Origin: Candidatus Poribacteria bacterium
GTDB taxonomy: Bacteria; Poribacteria; WGA-4E; JAJDTR01
NCBI GenBank assembly: GCA_022827055.1
Contig: JAJDTR010000032.1
Span: 1 to 41,297 of the forward strand
Length of the DNA stretch: 41,297 nt
Reading direction: 5' to 3'
Below the pieces are notes generated by a model. It was not told where the DNA came from. It was given only the letters and a program-made list of their open reading frames with translations, and ran no database searches. A program made the position numbers and the translations under genes. Below, one piece after another: positions 7,962 to 16,625 of the stretch (position 1 is its first letter; the number at the start of each line of letters is the position of its first letter).

Positions 7962-8303
7962 TTAGCCTCGACTGAAAGCGCTGACGGCATCCGCCTCGTC
8001 CTGAAAAATCTCCAAAACCGTGTCCAACCGGGTAACCGCCAACACATTTTGAACCGCTTCTTGCGGATTCAGTAGTACCAGCCTCCCATCACTCTTTTTC
8101 AGTGCCTGTAATGTCGCGATAATTGCGCCCAAAGCGGAGCTGTCCAACAACGGAACATCTGTCAAATCGAGAATCAGATGCCCGCCGCCTTGTTCAATCT
8201 GTGCCCTCATCTCATGGCGGAGCGCATCAACGGCGTTACCGATAATCTTTCCGTTTACTCGAAGGATTGGGGTGTTGTGTTGACTTATGCTAGTTTCGAA
8301 CAT
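7962..8303 (-). CDS. STAS-domain antagonist, first gene of the switch operon
   Basis: A 113-residue STAS domain with LLDSSALGAI at 52-61; Ser55 is the expected phosphorylation site. A good ribosome-binding site, AAGGAG, lies 9 bases before the ATG. It is the promoter-proximal gene of a minus-strand cluster: STAS, histidine kinase, RR-PP2C, RsbW-like kinase, STAS. Having a STAS at both ends suggests either two antagonists competing for one kinase, or one acting on a different partner. No sigma70-type promoter could be recognised confidently upstream; the region carries a TTGATC-family repeat. Confidence 0.9.
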   Translation of the reverse strand: MFETSISQHNTPILRVNGKIIGNAVDALRHEMRAQIEQGGGHLILDLTDVPLLDSSALGAIIATLQALKKSDGRLVLLNPQEAVQNVLAVTRLDTVLEIFQDEADAVSAFSRG

Positions 8304-8743
8304 CTAGTTTCACTCCTTAACGAACAATCAACTGAGAACAAGCGAGTGGATAGCGATAAAGTGACCGGTTAAAATCGAGGGAGCGAACAGCGATTAACCG
8401 GTTGAACCACGAATGCGTGGGAATCCCAAGGCGACGGAAATTCCGGTTCGATGGGATTCCGAGTTCCATAAAACTCCCATAGAGATTCAGTCTTGTCGGG
8501 AATCGGAATTTCCTACTACGGTAAGCGTCTTTGCCTTACTTTCTGGTCAAGCATCTCGCGCGCTGGTGTGAACACATCCGCCCTCAGTTTATGAAAACAG
8601 ACGTCACTTGCGACATAACAGGGTGCAAAACACTAGATTCTGTGCGATAAAAAATTCTTCTCACTATCTGAGCGATTGATTCCCATCAGTTACATGATTC
8701 TTTATCGCTGTCTAATTCCAGTTTCTAACTGCCGCAGCGGTTA
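8304..8743. repeat. Intergenic region with a TTGATC-family copy
   Basis: No gene. About 8324-8410 is a diverged minus-strand copy of the TTGATC tandem element, followed at 8460-8490 by the TCCCATAGAGATT motif that flanks other copies. An 8-base inverted repeat GCGATAAA/TTTATCGC lies at 8644-8651 and 8701-8708. Its 49-base loop is too large for a confident terminator. Confidence 0.45.
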
Positions 8744-9760
8744 TCATGCAGGTTCAACTTCCTCATTGGCGCGCTTTACAAGCGCATTCATATAGGCAAT
8801 GGTATAGGCGGTGCCGACCCGACCGTCGTCTGCCATCTGGGGAATATGGTCCGGAATCGCCACCCCCTTGAAGTTGACCTCTCGCATGACCTTCATTACT
8901 TGGTACATGTCCATGTAACCGTTGTCCACGAATGTCTCCACAAAATGTGGGAGCGGTTTGTCCACATTGCGGAAGTGTATCTTAAAGATTTTTCCTCGCT
9001 CGCCGAAATGTCGGATAGACTCCAACACATCCTTTCCCATCGATTCGCCGCCCTCCAACCAGCAGCCCACACAAAAACACATCCCCACGTTTGGACTGTC
9101 GGCGATGTGGAGAGCGCGTTCATAACCCTCGAAGCTACTGAAAATACAGCGTGGAATGCCGCCCAGCCTTGGGCCCGGCGGATCATCCGGGTGAATGCCG
9201 ATCATCACACCCGCTTCCTCCGCAACCGGAGCCGCTTCTTTGATGAAATGAGTAAAGTTGTCCCAAATCTCCTCCTCGGAGTATTCGCGTCCGTGGGTTA
9301 GCCGCGTCTGATTTGCCCCTTGGCTTTTGATTTCTGCTTGGGCTAAATCAAAAGCCCGTGCTTTAGCGCCGCCGCGGGTTTGCTCGGGATCGGTGCTCCA
9401 GACGCCATTTGCCATGTGGGCGTACGTGGTGTAAGGAATTCCCGCTCTTCCCAAATCGCGGATGTAGCGTTTGTACTGTTCGACCTTTTCATCGCGGTTG
9501 GGCAGGTTTAACACGAGCGCCGCTTGGCAGTGCACATCGCCGTTGCCGAAACCGTAAATCTTGAGCCCCGCATTCTCGAAAATCTCGCGGCGGCTCATGA
9601 AATAGTCGTAGTTTGCGTGTGCGCCGTCGGTCCACAGCACAACATATTCGACGCCCATCTGTCGGGCAAATTGTAGATCTTCTTCGCTCGGTTCGGGAGA
9701 CATCTGGGCGGCTACTTTGATGCCGGGCTTGATGTTGTCCATAGGATGTTCTGCTGCCAT
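8744..9760 (-). CDS. UxuA-like (mannonate dehydratase family) TIM-barrel protein
   Basis: A 338-residue protein of the xylose isomerase-like TIM-barrel superfamily, nearest to mannonate dehydratase (D-mannonate to 2-keto-3-deoxygluconate). Family landmarks are IHPDDPPGP then GGIPRCIFSS (UxuA: HPDDPP..GLPRI), FKIHFRN (UxuA: FxHxRN), YMDMYQVMK and a metal-binding PDH in VAIPDHIP. In UxuA the last motif is RPDHG, so the arginine and glycine are changed here, and the protein is somewhat shorter than most family members. It may therefore act on a different sugar acid. A strong ribosome-binding site AAAGGAGGA precedes the ATG by 7 bases and fixes the start at 9760. It stands alone, divergent from sodC; no uronate pathway partners are nearby. 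Confidence 0.75.
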   Translation of the reverse strand: MAAEHPMDNIKPGIKVAAQMSPEPSEEDLQFARQMGVEYVVLWTDGAHANYDYFMSRREIFENAGLKIYGFGNGDVHCQAALVLNLPNRDEKVEQYKRYIRDLGRAGIPYTTYAHMANGVWSTDPEQTRGGAKARAFDLAQAEIKSQGANQTRLTHGREYSEEEIWDNFTHFIKEAAPVAEEAGVMIGIHPDDPPGPRLGGIPRCIFSSFEGYERALHIADSPNVGMCFCVGCWLEGGESMGKDVLESIRHFGERGKIFKIHFRNVDKPLPHFVETFVDNGYMDMYQVMKVMREVNFKGVAIPDHIPQMADDGRVGTAYTIAYMNALVKRANEEVEPA

Positions 9761-9897
9761 TGTTCACTCCTCCTTTAGGGGAAGTAGAATTTTGTTCGCC
9801 AAGCGAAAATCAAGATTGTGGGATGAAAATCCGGATTGGTCTAGGTTAGTGCTCAATCTCGGTAATCCTAACTAGCCTCGAAAATTCCTGCATCCAG

Positions 9898-9926
9898 TTG
9901 ACATCTCCAATCGTTTATGTTAAATT
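9898..9926 (+). promoter_or_regulatory. sigma70-like promoter of sodC
   Basis: TTGACA (9898-9903), 17-base spacer, TAAATT (9921-9926), preceded by TGT (extended -10). It is about 100 bases before the sodC ATG. Confidence 0.65.
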
Positions 9927-10024
9927 TTGTTCATCGCCGTGGTAAGACGGTTGGTTCAATGAATCTGAATGGAAAAACGGTAACCTAAACGCCTCAATTT
10001 TACTTTGACTCGGAGGATTTAGCA

Positions 10025-10609
10025 ATGAAAAAGACTTTCAACGCTTTCAGTACAACCTGCTGGTTTCCACTGTTTCTAATCGGACTCGTTATGAGTTTGG
10101 CGGGTTGCGGCATGTTTCAGGATTTAATCACTGGAATCGACGCTCCGGCTTCGCAACAAGCGATTGCGGTAATTGGTCCGACGAGCGGAAATAGCGTAAC
10201 AGGAACCGCGACGTTTACACAGACCGGCGACCAGATTGCGCTCCTCGTCGAAATCAACGGCGCTTCCCCGGGGCTTCACGCCGTTCACATCCACCAATAC
10301 GGTGATTGCAGCGCCGCAGACGGGACATCGGCTGGCGGGCATTGGAATCCCACCGAGGTCGCGCACGGAAAGTGGGGCGAAGGCGAGTTCCATCTTGGCG
10401 ACATCGGCAACATCAACGTCGGTGAAGATGGGACAGGTAGTATCGAGTTGACGACGGACCTTTGGGAAATGGGCACCGGTTCCGACGTGGATATCGTTGG
10501 ACGAGGCTTTATCGTCCATGCGGGCGCGGATGATTTTACCTCACAACCCTCGGGCGCCGCTGGCCCCAGAATCGGGTGCGGGGTGATTGAAATGGCAGCG
10601 CAACCATGA
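10025..10609 (+). CDS. sodC: Cu/Zn superoxide dismutase, lipoprotein
   Basis: A 194-residue enzyme that converts superoxide to hydrogen peroxide and oxygen in the periplasm. The signal peptide ends in a perfect lipobox LAGC (Cys28), so it is membrane-anchored. All metal ligands are present at canonical spacing: copper His88, His90, His106 and His165; zinc His106, His114, His123 and Asp126 (HLGDIGN). Cys95 and the Cys in RIGCGV would form the usual disulfide. GGAGG lies 8 bases before the ATG and a good promoter is at 9898-9926. The gene is monocistronic, convergent with the mutL-type gene 28 bases beyond its stop. Confidence 0.95.
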   Translation: MKKTFNAFSTTCWFPLFLIGLVMSLAGCGMFQDLITGIDAPASQQAIAVIGPTSGNSVTGTATFTQTGDQIALLVEINGASPGLHAVHIHQYGDCSAADGTSAGGHWNPTEVAHGKWGEGEFHLGDIGNINVGEDGTGSIELTTDLWEMGTGSDVDIVGRGFIVHAGADDFTSQPSGAAGPRIGCGVIEMAAQP

Positions 10610-10637
10610 TGCCCGATAAGATTTCACCCACTCTAAC

Positions 10638-12497
10638 TCAAGTTGCGTCGTAGGCGTTGAGCGCTTCCGTCCATTTCTTGAGGTCGGCGACGCGCAGTTT
10701 GGGATCGGGCGAAATCTCCAATGGACGCCCCCGTGTATCCACGACTAAACCGACCACACCCCCTGTCACCTCGGTTTCCAAGGGATGGCCGCGATCAGCG
10801 CCTACGCTGAAGCGACGGTCTGGCTGGACCTTGACCTTCGCTTTTTGTCCAACCTTGAGCGGATATAATCGCAATTGACCGAATGGCACATCTGCAATAA
10901 TAGTCTCCTTTTCCGACTGTTCCACGCGGATTGAGAGACAAGCATCTCCGGGATTTGCGGTTCCTACGGGAGCGATACAGGTGCCTAAGTGGACGAGGCA
11001 ATCACGTTCAAACACCTGCGTTGCCGCCTCCTGGTTGACCTGTGCGAGGACACCGAGTTGCGGCATCATAAAGATGCTGTCGACGGCGAGGCGCGTGATT
11101 CCTTCCGGTTGAAAAGCATCGATCATCATTAGCATGGCTTGCTGACGTCGAGGGGCGTGCGAAAGTACCCCGCCACTACCAACAATCATGTCTAACCCAA
11201 GCATGTTTACGAGCGACTCCCCGCCTTCGGTTTGCGCGAAGGCTTCCGAGATTGTACGTTGTTGCTGCGTGCCGCGCAACTCGACAGCAAGTTGCGTGTG
11301 CTGTTCAAAGGCGAGTCGCAGCGCTTCGCGCGCAATTGCTTGTTCAACTATCAGTTCCTGAAGGGTTTGCGGGATGGTTGTTGGACGGATAGTCTTGTTT
11401 CGGATTCGGTTGCGTAGATCGGCTTGATCGATTTCGAATGGTACCCAGCGCAGGATATTTTCCAATCCCGCCTCGGCGAGAACATTGGAAATGCTGTAAC
11501 TCATTCCGAGGTTGGCGCTCACGGTTCGATTAAACGTCCCCTGCCCGTCACGATTCTTAAAGACCGAGAACACATCTGTCGTTGCGCCGCCGATGTCTAC
11601 GCCGACAACCTGTATCTCCTGTTGATCCGCAACCGCTTGCATTATCGCGCCTACGGCACCAGGCGTCGGCATAATTGGCGCATCTGTCCAGTCAATCAAT
11701 TTTCTGTATCCAGGTGCATGCGCCATAACATGCTCCAGAAACTGATCTTGAATCTTCAGACGCGTGGGCATTAGGTTTTCATGTTCCAACACCGGACGCA
11801 GATTATCCACAATCTCAAGCGACATCTTTCCCTCAAGTTCCTTGCCAATAAGATTGGCAGCGTCTTTATTCCCCGCGTAGATGACAGGCAGTTCGTAGCC
11901 GATTCCCAAGCGTGGCGTCGGGTTGGCAGCCCCGATTATTTCCGCGAGTTCGGTGACGTGGGAGGTCGTGCCCCCGTCCACGCCGCCCGATAGGAGTATC
12001 ATATCCGGTCGCAAGGCTCGAATCCGCTCTATTTTCTCGTGGGGGAGACGTTTATCGTTTGAAGCGATTACATCCATCACAATTGCGCCAGCGCCCAATG
12101 CCGCACGCTCCGCACTTTCCGCGGTGAGGTTTCGGACGACGCCCGCTACCATCATCTGTAACCCTCCTCCGGCGCTGCTAGTCGAGATGTACAAATCTAC
12201 CCCGTCCCCATTTTGCTGTGGCTTGATAATCTGTCCGTTCTCAAGAAGTCGGCGTCCAGCGAGTTCTTCAAGCTCCGTAATGGCGTTAATCACTCCGGCA
12301 GTAACGTCTTCAACGGGTGCTTCAACTGTCGTCGGCGCTTCGCCGCGGTTGATAAGCCGATATTCATCGCCCCGTTTTTCGATTAGGATTGCCTTCGTTG
12401 TTGTACTGCCGCAATCTGTCGCAATGATTAAGCGAATCTCCTTCGTTACATTCGGCGATGCCGCTGTATCTTCGGGACAATTTACCTTTTCTGACAC
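10638..12497 (-). CDS. MutL-family ASKHA ATPase (glutamate mutase-associated type)
   Basis: A 619-residue protein of the glutamate mutase MutL family, unrelated to DNA mismatch repair MutL. It has two actin-like nucleotide-binding motifs, ATDCGSTTTKAILI (phosphate 1, near 27-39) and VGVDIGGATTDVFSV (phosphate 2, near 300), together with LLSGGVDGG and MIVGSGGVLSHA. Family members are encoded with B12-dependent aminomutases and are thought to act as reactivating factors or chaperones, although the biochemistry is weakly established. Here no mutase subunit is within the window. The start is GTG, one base after the stop of the 102-residue gene, with GAGGAG inside the end of that gene, so the pair is co-translated. 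Confidence 0.85.
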   Translation of the reverse strand: MSEKVNCPEDTAASPNVTKEIRLIIATDCGSTTTKAILIEKRGDEYRLINRGEAPTTVEAPVEDVTAGVINAITELEELAGRRLLENGQIIKPQQNGDGVDLYISTSSAGGGLQMMVAGVVRNLTAESAERAALGAGAIVMDVIASNDKRLPHEKIERIRALRPDMILLSGGVDGGTTSHVTELAEIIGAANPTPRLGIGYELPVIYAGNKDAANLIGKELEGKMSLEIVDNLRPVLEHENLMPTRLKIQDQFLEHVMAHAPGYRKLIDWTDAPIMPTPGAVGAIMQAVADQQEIQVVGVDIGGATTDVFSVFKNRDGQGTFNRTVSANLGMSYSISNVLAEAGLENILRWVPFEIDQADLRNRIRNKTIRPTTIPQTLQELIVEQAIAREALRLAFEQHTQLAVELRGTQQQRTISEAFAQTEGGESLVNMLGLDMIVGSGGVLSHAPRRQQAMLMMIDAFQPEGITRLAVDSIFMMPQLGVLAQVNQEAATQVFERDCLVHLGTCIAPVGTANPGDACLSIRVEQSEKETIIADVPFGQLRLYPLKVGQKAKVKVQPDRRFSVGADRGHPLETEVTGGVVGLVVDTRGRPLEISPDPKLRVADLKKWTEALNAYDAT

Positions 12498-12498
12498 A

Positions 12499-12807
12499 CT
12501 ATTTCTCCTCTTTGTCTAGATCTTCAATTCGCTTGATTAAGAATTCGACATTCGCGTCTTTCTCGATGATTAATGCGAACTTCTGGTAGTCGGCGGAGGT
12601 AAATATTGACTGAACAAATGGGTTAATAGCTATGAGGGCTTGACTACCCAGAAAGTTTAGTGGCTTATAGACTTCGAGAGCAATGATGGCAGGTACGGTC
12701 AATCGCCGCTTTACAATCTGCGTGGCAACTTTTTCAAGTAACGCTTGCTGTTCTGACTCGGGTATTTCGTCAAGCGTTATTGGGAGATTGGGATTTATGT
12801 CTAACAT
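12499..12807 (-). CDS. Small conserved-looking protein coupled to the MutL-type gene
   Basis: A 102-residue soluble-looking protein. The N-terminal third is helical and charged. The middle contains VPAIIALEVYKPLNFLGSQA, a segment similar to one I recall from small unnamed proteins, and the C-terminus is helical (IKRIEDLDKEEK). I do not recognise a named family. It sits 1 base upstream of the MutL-family ATPase on the same strand and is first in the unit. A function with that ATPase or with B12-dependent mutases is inference only. Confidence 0.7.
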   Translation of the reverse strand: MLDINPNLPITLDEIPESEQQALLEKVATQIVKRRLTVPAIIALEVYKPLNFLGSQALIAINPFVQSIFTSADYQKFALIIEKDANVEFLIKRIEDLDKEEK

Positions 12808-12986
12808 CGTATGTGATCTGATGTTTGAGTTAACGTGTTAAGCAAGATCAATATAAAGTATGAATAGGACTTGTGCAGTTGAACGCGCCAGCGCTTCGTA
12901 ACGGCGATTCATTACGAAGTATTTCACACTTTTATCTTTCTACGTGAATCGGAGCATGGCATTTCGTATGGCCATAATCACGGCTG

Positions 12987-13511
12987 TCAAGATTGGGTGT
13001 CTCCGATCATTTTTCGCAGGATTTCTCCGCGCTTGGCATATCCTTCGGCATTATCTCGCATGCGCTCGAGATCTTCCTCGGTTGTCTCCCGCCTCACTTG
13101 CGCGGGCACACCCATAGCTACCGAACGTGGCGGGATTTCCTGTCCTTCGCGGACAAGAGTTCCGGCGGCAACAATCGCCTCCTCACCGATTTTAGCTCCA
13201 GAGAGGATAATCGCGCCCATTCCAATCAAGGCTCCGTCACCGATAGTGCAAGCATGGATAATGGCGGCGTGGCCAATCGTCACATCGTCGCCGATGATAG
13301 TGGGTATGCCCGTATCGAGATGGATGACTGTACCGTCCTGAACGTTTGATCGGGACCCGATTTCAATCCGATCGATATCTCCCCGTAAAACACAATTGAA
13401 CCAAACTCCCGAATCTTCTCCGATTGACACATCGCCAATAATCACTGCACCGGGAGCGATGAAGGCGCGGGGATGAATCTTCGGTGATAACCCTTCAAAC
13501 TCTATAAGCAT
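12987..13511 (-). CDS. Gamma carbonic anhydrase-family (left-handed beta-helix) protein
   Basis: I place the start at the ATG of MLIEFEGLSPKIHP (13511), which has GGAGG 4 bases upstream; an earlier ATG at 13547 would add 12 residues with no family match. The 174-residue product is built of hexapeptide repeats (IGDVSIGEDS, IGDDVTIGHAA, IGDGALIGMGA) and a C-terminal helix. His64, His81 and His86 match the three zinc ligands of gamma carbonic anhydrases (GHAAIIH spacing). Close relatives such as YrdA/PaaY vary in activity, so carbonic anhydrase activity is likely but not certain. It stands alone, downstream of the ABC exporter genes. Confidence 0.88.
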   Translation of the reverse strand: MLIEFEGLSPKIHPRAFIAPGAVIIGDVSIGEDSGVWFNCVLRGDIDRIEIGSRSNVQDGTVIHLDTGIPTIIGDDVTIGHAAIIHACTIGDGALIGMGAIILSGAKIGEEAIVAAGTLVREGQEIPPRSVAMGVPAQVRRETTEEDLERMRDNAEGYAKRGEILRKMIGDTQS

Positions 13512-13668
13512 ATTACCTCCGATTGGGGCCGTATTAACGTCGTTCAAGTGAGGAATCCCTCAAATACACCTTCCAGACTATAAAACTTATGAGTTGACGA
13601 GATGTGTAGCTGTGCCAAGGCGACGCTTAAATGTTAGCAGGCTAGCTTTTTATAGTATCGGCGCACCC

Positions 13669-15285
13669 CTATCTTGCCAACAACCTTTTCAAACTACCTC
13701 TTCCAGCTACATATGAGATTGCCCCGATCAGTGCCAAGAGAACGAACTTTGTAGTCGTTGCCGAAATGACAACAAACGATACATTGGCGATGATACCTCC
13801 TGTCATAGTGGCTATACGCAAAATTGGTTTTCTTGTTACAGTGCCATTCCGCATTCCCGTCTCTGCGACCCACGGCAAAGTTCCGAGAGCGGTATTGAAT
13901 GCGGCGGCGGTGGCTGTAACCAAGGTTGTTACCGCCAGAGTCGACAACCAGAAGCCTAGCGGTGCCTCAAAACAGATTAATCCCAGTAGCATCCAAGAAT
14001 TCGCATAGATTGTGGCACAGAGGACGGCAACGAGGAACCTACTATGAAAGAGCAGACTAGGAGTGGTTGGAATTGACTTTACCAACCACCATGTCTTCCC
14101 TTCGTTTTTAAATCCAGCCCATGTGAGTCCAAGCGTCATCATGGCGCTATAAAGCATTGCTTGGGTTTGAAGCATATACAAGCCAGCGCTAAGACTTTGA
14201 TGGACACTGCTGTTTCGCACCTGATAAGTAAAAGTGACCAATGTCGTCAGCAAAACCAGCGTTAACATGATTCCCATCACTAGCCAGCCGCGATGCTTGA
14301 TAAAGACCAAGAAATCCTTCGCCATCATTGATCGAAGCCTACCTCTGCCCAAGGGGGAAAATTGCCCTGATTTGTTGATTCTTCGCTTGGGGGTTGCGTC
14401 AACATGTTTGGCACATTCCCAGCTTCGCGCGTAAATCCTTGAAGCCAATAGTGCCGCGAGAATTGGAAAAACGATACTTCCTCCCAGAAGTAACCCACCC
14501 CACCGCCACAGTTCAACGTCGGTGTTGGGAAGCCAGCTCGTCAACAGTTTTGCGGCCCATACGTGGGGATACCAGCTTGAAGCGGGAAAGTCGAATCGAT
14601 TGAGAAGAACTTGTGTGATTTGGTCGGCTCGATCCAGCGCTAGGAAACTTGCAGTTAGAAGAAACCCGGCTGACACCCCTATCAATATTCCAACAATCTT
14701 AATGCCCCTGATTATACCGCGGGAGGAGAAAAAACGGGTGACTATCATCAGCCCCATTGCAACCTGACTCGTTATGATGACGTATAAGCAAAAGCACACT
14801 GGAATGAGAGCGAGATAGAAATGCCATGGGAGATGGAAATACTGTCCGAACGCAACCCACGGCGGAGTCAGCCAGACTATCATGCCGAAAAGATTAGCGG
14901 CAATCAACTCGGTCAGCTTGGATCCAAATACGGTTAAAGGCGACAAGGGAAGAGACAAGAGCAGTGAGGTTTCCGGTGCTTCATACAGAAGTCTCAGTGT
15001 TTCTTCCATTGCCTCCTTTGCCAGAACAAAAACGCCCAGTGCCATGAACGTATTGATTATTCTCAATAATATTGCGGGATTGGGACGGTTCAGTTCGCTC
15101 AGAATGGCGTGCCCCATCAAGTACAGTGCAGTAATAAATATCGCAAAACTGGCGGCTTCAATCAAGCGTTTTCGCTTGATTTCTGCACGGTATCGAATTC
15201 CGTTCAACCAGCGTTGCCAGCTTGCACTCAACAGGGTTTTGAACGTCAGTATTCCGGGGTTTTGGAGTGGCAAGGATTCAGACAT
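13669..15285 (-). CDS. ABC exporter permease (ABC-2 type, large)
   Basis: A 538-residue integral membrane protein with about ten to twelve hydrophobic segments in two halves (roughly 45-245 and 265-530) separated by a cytoplasmic basic stretch (HVDATPKRRINKSG). The first 45 residues are cytosolic and basic. No ATP-binding motif is present. It begins about 108 bases after the stop of the ATPase gene on the same strand. Such two-gene exporters move lipids, drugs, peptides or polysaccharides; the substrate cannot be inferred. The ribosome-binding site is weak, so expression may depend on transcription from the ATPase gene. Confidence 0.8.
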   Translation of the reverse strand: MSESLPLQNPGILTFKTLLSASWQRWLNGIRYRAEIKRKRLIEAASFAIFITALYLMGHAILSELNRPNPAILLRIINTFMALGVFVLAKEAMEETLRLLYEAPETSLLLSLPLSPLTVFGSKLTELIAANLFGMIVWLTPPWVAFGQYFHLPWHFYLALIPVCFCLYVIITSQVAMGLMIVTRFFSSRGIIRGIKIVGILIGVSAGFLLTASFLALDRADQITQVLLNRFDFPASSWYPHVWAAKLLTSWLPNTDVELWRWGGLLLGGSIVFPILAALLASRIYARSWECAKHVDATPKRRINKSGQFSPLGRGRLRSMMAKDFLVFIKHRGWLVMGIMLTLVLLTTLVTFTYQVRNSSVHQSLSAGLYMLQTQAMLYSAMMTLGLTWAGFKNEGKTWWLVKSIPTTPSLLFHSRFLVAVLCATIYANSWMLLGLICFEAPLGFWLSTLAVTTLVTATAAAFNTALGTLPWVAETGMRNGTVTRKPILRIATMTGGIIANVSFVVISATTTKFVLLALIGAISYVAGRGSLKRLLAR

Positions 15286-15392
15286 TCTTTAGTATGATTC
15301 AAGTAGGAGCAACCATCTTGACCGGATTAAATGTATGTTGATTTAAATGTAAACGTTGGAGCAAACTGACACGCAGGGAGCTATGATAATCC

Positions 15393-16142
15393 TCATTCTT
15401 TCCCAATCCTAGTATGTTCAACATCCTCCGTGAGATTGAGAAAAATATCTTCGAGGCTCAGATTGGAGGCTGCACTCTGTTTGCGCAATTCATTCATGCT
15501 TCCAACAGCAACGAGTCTGCCCTTATTGATGATACCGATTCTATCGCAAACGCGCTCGGCGATTTCAAGGATATGTGTTGTCATGAACACCGTACAACCG
15601 AGATCGCATTGTTCACGTAGCATCTCCTTAACCGTGCGGGCGCTCTTGGGGTCAAGACCGCTCGTGGGCTCGTCCAGAAAAAGAACGCGGGGGGCATGCA
15701 CCAGCACCGCCACCAAAAGGATTTTCTTTTGCATTCCGTACGAATAGCTTTTGATGAGATCGCCGCCGGCGTCCCTCAAGTCTAGCATGTCGAGCATGCG
15801 CTCCATGCGCTCCTCGGATTGCTTTGGGGGGACTTCGTAGAGATCTGCGATGAGACGGACAAACTGTCTGCCGGTCAAGGTGTCGTATAGCTGCGGCGTG
15901 TCAGGCATTAACCCTGTAATTGATTTTGCCTGCCGTGACTGAGTTTGAACATCATAGCCGCAGATTGACGCGACTCCGGAGGTAGGCCTAATCAAACCGG
16001 TGAGCATGTTAATCGTGGTGGTTTTTCCAGCTCCGTTCGGGCCGAGGAAGCCGAAGAGTTCGCCCGATTCAATTTCCATCGTCAAGCGATCCACGGCAAC
16101 GAGTTTGCCGAATATCTTGGTGAGTGCAGAAGTCGTAATCAT
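15393..16142 (-). CDS. ABC transporter ATP-binding protein
   Basis: A 249-residue ATPase. From the chosen ATG at 16142 the Walker A motif GPNGAGKTT is at residues 34-42, with signature YSYGMQKK, Walker B VLFLDEPTSGLD and the H-loop MTTHILE. It resembles the CcmA/NatA subgroup that powers ABC-2 exporters. A longer reading frame opens to 16241, but the extra 33 residues are encoded by the REPIN-like repeat and have no family match, so I exclude them. It powers the downstream permease (13669-15285). A promoter is proposed at 16328-16356. Confidence 0.92.
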   Translation of the reverse strand: MITTSALTKIFGKLVAVDRLTMEIESGELFGFLGPNGAGKTTTINMLTGLIRPTSGVASICGYDVQTQSRQAKSITGLMPDTPQLYDTLTGRQFVRLIADLYEVPPKQSEERMERMLDMLDLRDAGGDLIKSYSYGMQKKILLVAVLVHAPRVLFLDEPTSGLDPKSARTVKEMLREQCDLGCTVFMTTHILEIAERVCDRIGIINKGRLVAVGSMNELRKQSAASNLSLEDIFLNLTEDVEHTRIGKE

Positions 16143-16150
16143 TAAGGGTA

Positions 16151-16254
16151 GTAGGCATACTCCGTATGCCGTGCCGTAACAACGCAACATTAGTAAGTTC
16201 GGTCCACTGGCGCCGCGATAGGAACAATGGCTGCGGCACACGGCGAGTGCCTAC
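16151..16254. repeat. REPIN-like element (two inverted REP palindromes)
   Basis: The left palindrome is GGCATAC-tcc-GTATGCC (16154-16170) and the right palindrome GGCACACGGCGAGTGCC (16235-16251). The two arms are inverted copies of one another: the ends GTAGGCA (16151-16157) and TGCCTAC (16248-16254) are a perfect 7-base inverted repeat, and the similarity continues for about 27 bases. It fills the leader of the ABC exporter genes and stops about 9 bases before the ATG, so it would fold in the transcript close to the start codon. Confidence 0.7.
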
Positions 16255-16327
16255 CATTTTTGCGTAGGACTAAGCCTTGGTGAGGCTTTCGTTGTTGGAA
16301 GACCTGCTATATTCCGCGATGCGTTGA

Positions 16328-16356
16328 ATTATACCATATCTCGCCACTATTTGGAA
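16328..16356 (-). promoter_or_regulatory. Proposed promoter of the ABC exporter genes
   Basis: On the minus strand: TTCCAA, 17-base spacer, TATAAT (16333-16328), preceded by TGG (extended -10). The -35 is weak. It is about 185 bases upstream of the ATPase start, with the REPIN-like element in the leader. Confidence 0.5.
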
Positions 16357-16453
16357 GAATTGTGATTGATGAGCGCCTTTGGCGTGGCGTTTCTAGTTCG
16401 ACTAAATCGCTCGACGATGGTTATCAAACAGTCGCGAAATTCTTCCCTTTTCT

Positions 16454-16483
16454 TTGACAATAGGTGCGTGGATGTGATACTAT
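16454..16483 (+). promoter_or_regulatory. sigma70-like promoter of guaB
   Basis: TTGACA (16454-16459), 18-base spacer, TACTAT (16478-16483), preceded by TGA (extended -10). It gives a guaB leader of about 280 bases. Confidence 0.6.
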
Positions 16484-16547
16484 TCTATCCCAAACGAAGC
16501 AACTGGATGTTCTTGCCTCTCAAACCGCTTTATGGATTTACAGATAG

Positions 16548-16625
16548 GAACTTCTATAGGAGACCTATCACGCTCACTAATCGGTCGATTGATTCATCAC
16601 TATCCGCTCAATTGATCGGTTCATT
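16548..16625 (+). repeat. TTGATC tandem-unit repeat, copy 4, in the guaB leader
   Basis: ACTTCTATAGG, then TCACGCTCACTAATCGGTCG and two units ending TTGATT and TTGATC. It lies between the guaB promoter and the gene, so it is transcribed as part of the leader. Confidence 0.6.

Noticed and set aside
8644..8708. Terminator after the UxuA-like gene
   Set aside because: The 8-base inverted repeat has a 49-base loop and no T-run.
10638..12497. DNA mismatch repair MutL
   Set aside because: The motifs are ASKHA (DCGSTTTK, DIGGATTD), not the GHKL ATPase of mismatch repair.
16143..16241. N-terminal extension of the ABC ATPase (33 residues)
   Set aside because: It is encoded by the REPIN-like element and has no family match; the ATG at 16142 starts exactly where ABC ATPases start.
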